DNA of 64,000 nt, taken from the NCBI RefSeq assembly GCF_000835495.1, contig NW_015622541.1, positions 5,456,001-5,520,000 of the forward strand, given 5' to 3'. The notes below the pieces were generated by a model. That model was not told where the DNA came from. It searched no databases and saw only the letters and a list, made by a program, of their open reading frames with translations. The translations under genes were made by a program, and so were the position numbers. Source of the stretch: Cladophialophora immunda. Its lineage: Eukaryota > Ascomycota > Eurotiomycetes > Chaetothyriales > Herpotrichiellaceae. Below, one piece after another: positions 58,601 to 64,000 of the stretch; the first letter of the stretch is position 1; every line of letters begins with the position of its first letter.

Positions 58601-59072
58601 CGAAGACCAGCACGAGGGCACTCTCACGCCTGACGGCAGCAATGTGCGATACAAATACCGGCCGCCTCAAGCCGTCCGGAAACGGCAGTTCTGCAGCATG
58701 GCTAGGTGGGCTGGCTACGAAGATGATGTGGTGTCTTTTGCGTTGGTGGTGGAAAACTGGACCCAGGCGCAACGAAGAGAGTGTCTTGATCGTTTCTATC
58801 GCTACAGGAGAGATGTGCTGCGTGGACTTGTAAAGTCCGAGAGCTCTGGCGTGGGGGTGAAGAAGGAAGACGTCAAGAAGGAAGAACATGAGGAGTTCAA
58901 GGTCAAGAAAGACGATCTTCGAATGAGAGAGACAGGTGCTGGTGTCAAAGCCGAACACGGTACCAGGGAAAATTTGTCGGAGGTCAAGATGGCCACAGCA
59001 GCGAAGAACAAACCCGATACGGAGGTGGTAGATGTCGACACGGCAAGTGAGGCTGAAGACGATGAGCTTTGA
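55638..59072 (+). CDS. Snf2-family ATPase, ERCC6L2-like
   Basis: Single exon, 1144 residues, start in AAAATGG context. The N-terminus is acidic (DSEDDD), then basic with a nuclear signal (RKRRR). The ATPase core starts near residue 245 with LREYQVKGVAFMHEL, motif I DDMGLGKT near 276, motif II DECH, and LTGTAIQNKYEELW. Helicase lobe two holds KVLIFSHSVRLLRML, LDGSMQYEDRY, STRAGGVGLNI and QAQDRAYRIGQTRDVEV. After it comes a conserved C-terminal segment at about residues 1000-1060 (MARWAGYEDDVVSFALVVENWTQAQRRE) that resembles the extra domain of ERCC6L2 proteins. The tail VVDVD followed by acids looks like a SUMO-interaction motif. Probable DNA-repair translocase. Confidence 0.92.
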   Translation: MVFTDSEDDDLDAPRIKREGARSAETIAAKVNKSLVEGSDAGPSTASEAEISDCITGYDNRKTHKRSRSEPVVATQDLYDSVDEELDRIEQEWKEGREEKAKSRTSRTTKRRGMTAKLVAAIDNEIAPPSKPRKATGTTGVGRKGPVRKRRRVREHGDSDSDEDLMEWTMPDYVRNRRAKFDERAKELREGGLALPPTYDDVDFSDDERLRELRERPDFPVSTASREYKDIELRYSLGLIPAPIAQFLREYQVKGVAFMHELFVYQKGGILGDDMGLGKTVQVIAFLTVAYGKTGDERDQKRMRKMRRANQWYPRTLIICPGTLMENWKDEFRRWGWWHVELYHGGATQRHDVLLQAQAGMLEVMITTYHTYRANKEEINMIQWDCVVADECHIVKERRSDTTKAMTEINALCRIGLTGTAIQNKYEELWTLLNWTNPGKLGPVSTWKTSVCIPLKLGQSHDASQYQLARARKTAKLLVQNLLPQFFLRRTKALIKDQLPKKSDRVVFCPLTATQAKAYQNFLDSDIVQYIKTSSDPCTCGRKKKAGWCCRMKLDDGSTWQSWVFPAIANLRNLSNHLAILIPQGSDPADKQAKDLEMLQIAMPDKWREIYRTRDSIMHTGNPEYCGKWRVLKKLLTFWHEQGGNKVLIFSHSVRLLRMLQNLFISTKFNVSYLDGSMQYEDRYAAVKEFNTDPTQFVFLISTRAGGVGLNITSANKVVIVDPNWNPSYDLQAQDRAYRIGQTRDVEVFRLISQGTLEEIVYARQIYKQQQANIGYNATSERRYFQGVQDSKDQKGEIFGLKNLFAYQNENQVLRDIVNKTNIAESKADVRVADLDLEEHDADGIKAEEDGIKGEDGVVPRIKTDPDSEDAAMSQLAAEIIGEESRSSRSRSRTPFVPTKPGLKKHDPVQAILSSVGVSYTHENSEVIGSSKVEALLSKRAEEAAANNIHWDTQEQQAKVFLDDASSQPQPSDGDENVYNFAYDNPYYEDQHEGTLTPDGSNVRYKYRPPQAVRKRQFCSMARWAGYEDDVVSFALVVENWTQAQRRECLDRFYRYRRDVLRGLVKSESSGVGVKKEDVKKEEHEEFKVKKDDLRMRETGAGVKAEHGTRENLSEVKMATAAKNKPDTEVVDVDTASEAEDDEL

Positions 59073-59422
59073 TCTGCTCCATTGGAGATGGGTAAACGGA
59101 ACCTGCCACGAGGAGCTATGATGCGATGATGCACGATGTTTGATGACGTTGTGATACCCTGGTTATATCTTGGATGGGTTCCTACTTTATGCAGTTGTCT
59201 GGATGTGCCTTGGAAATTCCCCGGGGCTGAATGGATAGCATCCACCTAATCACTTGATTCCTCAGTCCTTGTCCTTGAACCTACTCGGCACATAAGGCTC
59301 AAGCACCAATATCTCAGAAGACCATGACCTCTGCCCATACCACGCGTGACGGTTTTCCCTTCCCGACACCCGGTCCAGCCAAGCCCATTCTCGAGCCTCT
59401 GTGCCCGGACAATCTTGGACCC
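59073..59422. other. Intergenic, 350 bp, between convergent genes
   Basis: 3' flanks of the Snf2 and GFA-domain genes. Nothing else visible. Confidence 0.6.
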
Positions 59423-60092
59423 TCAAGACCTTTCCATCGCCACCGCAACCTGTTGGGCGCCTTCGATAGGGCCATCCCAAACCCAGCGGTCCCGGGTGTA
59501 AAGCTCCGCGGCCGGCTTCGGCGGCGAGGTCGCGAACTCGTCGAACAGGGTAATCCGCACCACTATATCCCACCCGCGCCCCAGGGAGGAGGTATACGTT
59601 AGTCGACCAAACTAAACTCTCCAAAGTATCTCTGCCATCTTTCGGGCGGAGTTGACTTTGGCGGGGGGCAAATAGCAAAACGGTGTTGTAATACTCACGC
59701 GCCAGACCCGGGAGACCTTCCTGGGCCAGCCCGTAGATCGGGCTGCCGCAGACCTCGCAGAAGTGGCGGTCCACGGTGCGCCCGCTGGCCGTGTTCTTGT
59801 CGGCGTAGTGTTTGATCGGCCCCGCGAAGGTGATGTTTGGCAGCGGGACAAACATGACGAAACACCCTCCTGTGGAGACGACCAGGATCAGTCAGTCCCT
59901 ATCCCAGCTCCCGGACTGTATCTTCTGGAACCCCTTTTGGGTTGAACGATGCTGGAGGGGGTGCCCAAGGAACATACCGGCGCCGCTGGACTTTTTGCAA
60001 TTCCGGCAGTGGCAGACGAAGCCGCTGGGGGCTCCGTCATTCGCTATCTCAGCCTCGACGGTGACGGCGCCACAGTTGCATGATCCGTGCAT
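59423..60092 (-). CDS. GFA-domain (glutathione-dependent formaldehyde-activating type) zinc protein
   Basis: Three exons, 60092..59978, 59869..59699 and 59562..59423, 141 residues. Introns of 108 and 136 bp are phase-compatible. The Cys pattern is that of the zinc-binding GFA fold: CNCG at residues 5-8, CHCRNC near 27-32 and CEVCGSP near 79-85. The C-terminal LVRITLFDEFATSPPKPAAELYT and WDGPIEGA segments complete the fold and show that a long alternative frame in this region is not coding. Fungal members are small and mostly uncharacterised; only some are linked to glutathione adducts, so catalytic activity is uncertain. Confidence 0.88.
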
Positions 60093-61634
60093 TTTGGGAG
60101 AGGTATGGTTAATCGTTGTGAGGATGACTTAGGCAGGGTCTTGATGATCTCTGGCCATCGCGGTGTATCTGGATGTCGTATGGGTTATATGGTTATGCGA
60201 GCAGTATGGATAGAGCCAGGGAGTGGAGCTCGGCGAGGGTATACGGGCGTAAAGAACCACAATGCAGCACCTCTGGCGCCTCAGTACCCTTGGGACATTC
60301 GCGTTGTCACACAAGTCCCCTCGACGGTATTCAGGTTGACGATGATGCCTCACGTCCGTTGCAGAATGTTTTGCCCGTAGCCTTATGTCCGGGCCCACAC
60401 GAGGTTGCGATACGGGCGTAGAGGAATTAGGTTAGTCCACAGCCGGTTTGCTCAGACATCGCCTCCTTGTCCAGAGGCATAGTGATGAATCCTCTTGAGG
60501 GTTTATCACAACAAACCTCAAACGGGCGGTCGCAGTGGGATGGGCTCACGATGCATTCATACCCTTTTCGGATTGGATTGTGAGGTATATTGCCAAAAGT
60601 CATCGCTCAGCTACAGGATCCCTGACAACGGGCTTGATGGCGACACAGAAAACGAGAGTCCTCGAACTGGGGATCTGTGTCACCTACTTTAGATGATGGC
60701 GCAGCTTGATTGCAGACACCCATCTGCTGAACCTGTTCGACCGGCGTCTCGGACCCCAAACGGAGCAATGAACCAGGCCTCAGTTTGTCTGAATCCCTGG
60801 AGTTCCCATCTGTGGGGGAATGGGACCAGCAGTCACGCACGTCTGTAATCAGCAAGAGACCCAACATGCGACGATGCGGCTCCTCTGACTTCACCAGAGC
60901 CGTGAAATGTTTGTTGTTTGCTGACCCTACCAACAGATCCCAAGTCCGGCAACAGTGAGAGCCGAGCAACGACAACCAGATGGGCGAGAGCAATAGACAT
61001 ACCGAGATAATAGCACAACACTCTCTAGGATCCCTCAAAGAAGCGGAAAGGCGTTGGTTTGTTTCTGGCACAAGAGGCGGCTGGCGAAATATTGCACACA
61101 GGAAGAAGACCTTCCATCAGCATTCGTGGGCGGAAGTCGTCGAAAGTATTTTGGAGGCTCCTGTTTGTCTCCGGACGGTTTGTCGCCCTCTTGGAGCCTC
61201 TATTCACGGAGAAAGGCTTCGGCATGTCAAACAAGAAGATACTGAGCAGCAAGGAGAAGCGCAGCGACAATGCCCCTTGCAGCAACGAACGCAGGCAAGC
61301 GTGGTCCAAAGCTGATGCCGTTCAATAGCCAGGCTCAAAGCATACCAAGACAAAGCTGGATTGGTGTCTCCGTTCCGAGTGGCTTCCACAGCCGTTTGAC
61401 AAATACAAACAGTTTGGCGGCTTGGTGCGATACGTTTGCACCATATTAAAGGGGGGTGTGGGATGTGGCGATTGTAAGTAACGAGGTGCTCTTCGTTCGC
61501 CAGCATTCTCAACACCAGTGCTTTGACGAAAAGTAGATTCAATCATCCTCCTTGCGCAGAGTCATCAAACCAACAATCTTACGCCACCTTTCACACGAGA
61601 CTCGTCTATAGCCAACGAAGACCCGGTCAGCAAG
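60093..61634. other. Divergent intergenic region, 1.5 kb
   Basis: Between the GFA gene (-) and the small membrane protein (+). Frames up to about 150 codons (60607-61071, minus) lack any domain pattern. No RNA gene seen. Confidence 0.5.
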
Positions 61635-61967
61635 ATGGGCGACAGTGACAGCACCAAAATCTGGGTCCCGATCACGGTTGTCGGCTGCATCCTCCTCTTC
61701 CTTCTCGTCATCTGCTGCCCACCCTGTTCTGGCGACGACTATATCGAACGACAGCCCAGAGGAAGAGTACCATCGCGCCACTTGCCGACAGGATTGCCTT
61801 GGGAAGAGATCACCACGTTCAGTTCGTTTCCAACTCGACCCAGACCGGTATTTCTGGGGCCGCGCACTCCACGACGTGGATTGAGTCCACCATGGATCGA
61901 CAGACCGCCAGAGTACTATCCTGGAATCAACATCATCGAAAGAGAGCCTATATTCGCGCGCAGGTGA
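61635..61967 (+). CDS. Small single-helix membrane protein, unknown function
   Basis: Single exon of 110 codons, start with A at -3 (AAGATGG). It has a short polar N-terminus, then one hydrophobic helix ending in Cys residues (WVPITVVGCILLFLLVICCPPC), then a Pro/Arg-rich tail (RRGLSPPWIDRPPEYYPG). The CCPPC end suggests palmitoylation. No family is recognised. The amino-acid organisation looks coding, but this rests on one short frame only. Confidence 0.5.
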   Translation: MGDSDSTKIWVPITVVGCILLFLLVICCPPCSGDDYIERQPRGRVPSRHLPTGLPWEEITTFSSFPTRPRPVFLGPRTPRRGLSPPWIDRPPEYYPGINIIEREPIFARR

Positions 61968-62879
61968 TCAGCGGGATGGAGGGTGGGAGAAGCCTGCGAG
62001 AAAGGGTCGTTCGGTTATGCCAGACATCTTGAGTGGTGTCGACAAGGATGTAATAACAGAGGTCAAGGTGGGCGTGAGAGTTGCAGCCAGAGGCAGAGGA
62101 TATGGGGTTCTTGGATCTGGTAACGATGGTGTTGTGCCCGCTTGGTGGCAATGGGCGAAGGTGCGCGGTTTGTGGAAATGCCTCGTGAGCCACGGCACAT
62201 ACCAAAAGACGGTGATCACCAACCCTGTGAGAACGTCCCGTCAGTAAAGTGGCAACGAGAAGGCGATTGTCGGAGACGATGTTGTTGATCATGAGGATGG
62301 CTATGGCTCGACCTTGTATTTTCGGATGTGGGAACTCCGTCCAAAGCAAACGGTTGTTGTTGACATGGTCAATGGTTCGGACTGACCCACTCCGAGAGAA
62401 GAGCTCTTGTCTGATTCCACAATAGAATTCACAAACATGATGTCTTGATAGTGGATGCCCTCACCTCATAGGTCACTTCTTGATTCATGATGGAACGGCG
62501 AGAACTCGTACCGTACCAACTAGGTTCTTGATTTGACATTAAGCCATGTTTTCCGGGCACCGGGGCCGAATTGTCTTTTGGATCTGGACCGCATAGCATC
62601 TCCCCACTCAGAGCAGCACACCTTCGGTCTGGGGTCTCCCGAAGTGATGTGTCGTGATTCTTCTGGCCGGACGGTTGCTCTCGAAAAGATCGCTCGGGAT
62701 GCAGCCAGAAAACCCAAACAAGTCAATGGCAGCGGATACTATCGACGCCGTGCAGAAACCTATAATGCCACAATTTCTCAGGACCTGAGACTGATTAGAT
62801 GGATTTTCCAACTTGCTTGCTTGCGTGAAACTTTGTAAGAGACTACATTGTCATTTATCAGACATCCCATGAAGACAGA
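61968..62879. other. Intergenic, 0.9 kb, upstream of the alcohol dehydrogenase
   Basis: Short overlapping frames on both strands without domain patterns. Contains the dehydrogenase promoter. Confidence 0.5.
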
Positions 62880-64000
62880 ATGAGTTATCCAGAAGTATTC
62901 GAGGGATTCATGGTCGAGGACCAGAAGGAATGGACTGTCTTCAAGAAGCAACCGGTAAAACCCAGAGTTTCTTCGCTAGGACCTGGCTCATCAAAGACCC
63001 GCAGTTCATGCCCAAGAAATTTGGACAAAACGACGTTGACATCGAGATCGAGTGCTGCGGCGTCTGCGGATCGGACGTACATACAATCAACGGGGGTTGG
63101 GGCGAGGCTCCGTTGCCGCTTTGTGTGGGCCACGAAGTCGTGGGACGAGCGATCCAGGTAGGCTCTGCCGTGACGACCGTCAAGGTTGGCGACAGAGTCG
63201 GGGTCGGTGCCCAAGTCTGGTCCTGCCTCGAGTGCAAGCAGTGCACGAGCGACAACGAGAACTACTGCGAGAAGATGGTCCCGACGTACGGCGGGCCATA
63301 TCCTGAAGAGGTCGACCCTCGCAAAACGATGTCCCAAGGTGGCTTTGCATCCCACATCAGGGCTCACGAGTACTTCGTCTTTCCGATTCCGGACGGCATA
63401 CCTCCAGAATGTGCGGCGCCTATGATGTGCGCGGGTTTGACCGTCTGGTCACCGCTAGCAAGGGCCAAGATAGGTCCTGGAAAGAAAGTGGCCGTGGTCG
63501 GTCTCGGTGGCCTGGGACATTTCGCGGTCATGTTCGCAAACGCACTCGGGGCAGAGGTCACGGTGATCTCGCACTCGGCCCACAAGCGGGACGATGCATT
63601 CAACCTGGGCGCGAAGGATTTCGTCGTCAACGACACGCCGGGTTGGGCGAAACCCCACCGGTACGCCTTTGACCTCGTGCTCAACACTGCAGACATGACA
63701 CACCAGTTCAATGTCCCCGATTACCTATCGCTTTGCTCTATAGGGGGCGCATTCCATCAGCTCGGCGTCCCCGACGCTCCTCTGCCTCCCCTGAGCATCC
63801 CGGCGTTGATCATCAATGGCTGTGCCATCAGTGGAAGTCACATTGGCAACAGACCCGAATGTCTGGCGATGCTGAAGCTGGCCGAACAAAAGCAGCTGTT
63901 TCCTATGATTGAGACGATCCCTATTTCGGAAGAGGGGCTCCGCGAGGCAGTGAGCCGCGTATCCAAGAACAAAGTGAAATATAGATTTGTCTTGACCGGT
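62880..64000 (+). CDS. Zinc alcohol dehydrogenase (ADH6/cinnamyl-ADH type), 3' end cut
   Basis: Two exons, 62880..62954 and 63005 to the window end, 357 residues so far. The 50 bp intron (GTAAAA..CGCAG) joins FKKQP to FMPKKFGQNDVDIEIECCG. Catalytic zinc motifs are CGVCGSDVHT and GHEVVG. The structural zinc Cys set is CLECKQCTSDNENYCEK, and the cofactor loop is VVGLGGLGHFAV. The QGGFASHIRAHEYFVFPIP pattern and overall length place it with NADP-dependent medium-chain dehydrogenases that reduce aldehydes such as cinnamaldehydes. The family is about 360 residues long, so only a few residues should be missing. Confidence 0.93.

Noticed and set aside
59262..59855. 197-codon minus-strand frame as the second half of the GFA protein
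   Set aside because: After LPGLAR it loses the GFA pattern. Splicing 59698-59563 restores the LVRITLFDEF family sequence, so the long frame is read-through of an intron.
1..64000. CRISPR arrays, operons, Shine-Dalgarno sites, intact transposons
   Set aside because: Spliceosomal introns show eukaryotic nuclear DNA. I saw no regularly spaced repeats, transposase or reverse transcriptase domains.

Overview
The window is nuclear DNA of a filamentous ascomycete (Pezizomycotina). The evidence is short introns (mostly 47-100 bp) with GT..AG ends and CTAAC/CTGAC branch points, mixed strands without operons, and fungus-only families: reductive iron uptake, a Zn2Cys6 regulator, LaeA-like methyltransferase, fungal rhodopsin-like membrane protein and RMD8-type DUF155 protein. 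The gene style fits Eurotiomycetes, perhaps the black-yeast side, but that placement is inference. I rebuilt exon structures by hand from splice sites, reading-phase continuity and family sequence patterns. Every multi-exon model below closes in frame.

Layout. 0-3 kb: acidic nuclear-type protein, 5' end possibly cut by the window. 3.3-16.2 kb: iron neighbourhood. Iron permease ftr1 (-) and ferroxidase fet3 (+) are divergent across a 1.75 kb promoter holding four exact ATCWGATAA (SreA-type GATA) motifs. A proton/nucleoside transporter and a DUF155 protein follow, then a Ccc1-type vacuolar iron transporter whose promoter has one CCAAT/HapX-type composite site. 17.5-24.5 kb: Mpv17-family protein, small unknown protein, F-box protein, secreted tyrosinase. 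24.5-27.1 kb: gene-poor. 27.1-36.5 kb: core housekeeping genes (Nup2-type nucleoporin, ribosomal protein L31, Nit2/Nit3 omega-amidase) and a basic unknown protein. 36.8-42.1 kb: Zn2Cys6 regulator, gene-poor stretch, GNAT acetyltransferase. 42.8-54.8 kb: accessory-looking block of rhodopsin-like membrane protein, choline/GABA-type permease, LaeA-like methyltransferase, MFS sugar porter with two GC-AG introns, and TauD-type dioxygenase. 55.6-64 kb: ERCC6L2-like Snf2 ATPase, GFA-domain protein, small membrane protein, and a zinc alcohol dehydrogenase running off the right edge.

How the genes work together. Ftr1 and Fet3 form the plasma-membrane ferroxidase/permease complex for high-affinity iron uptake. 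Ccc1 loads excess iron into the vacuole. The visible promoter motifs predict opposite control: GATA-type repression of uptake and CCAAT/HapX-type control of storage. The other genes show no clear joint pathway. No tRNA, rRNA, CRISPR array or intact transposon was recognised.
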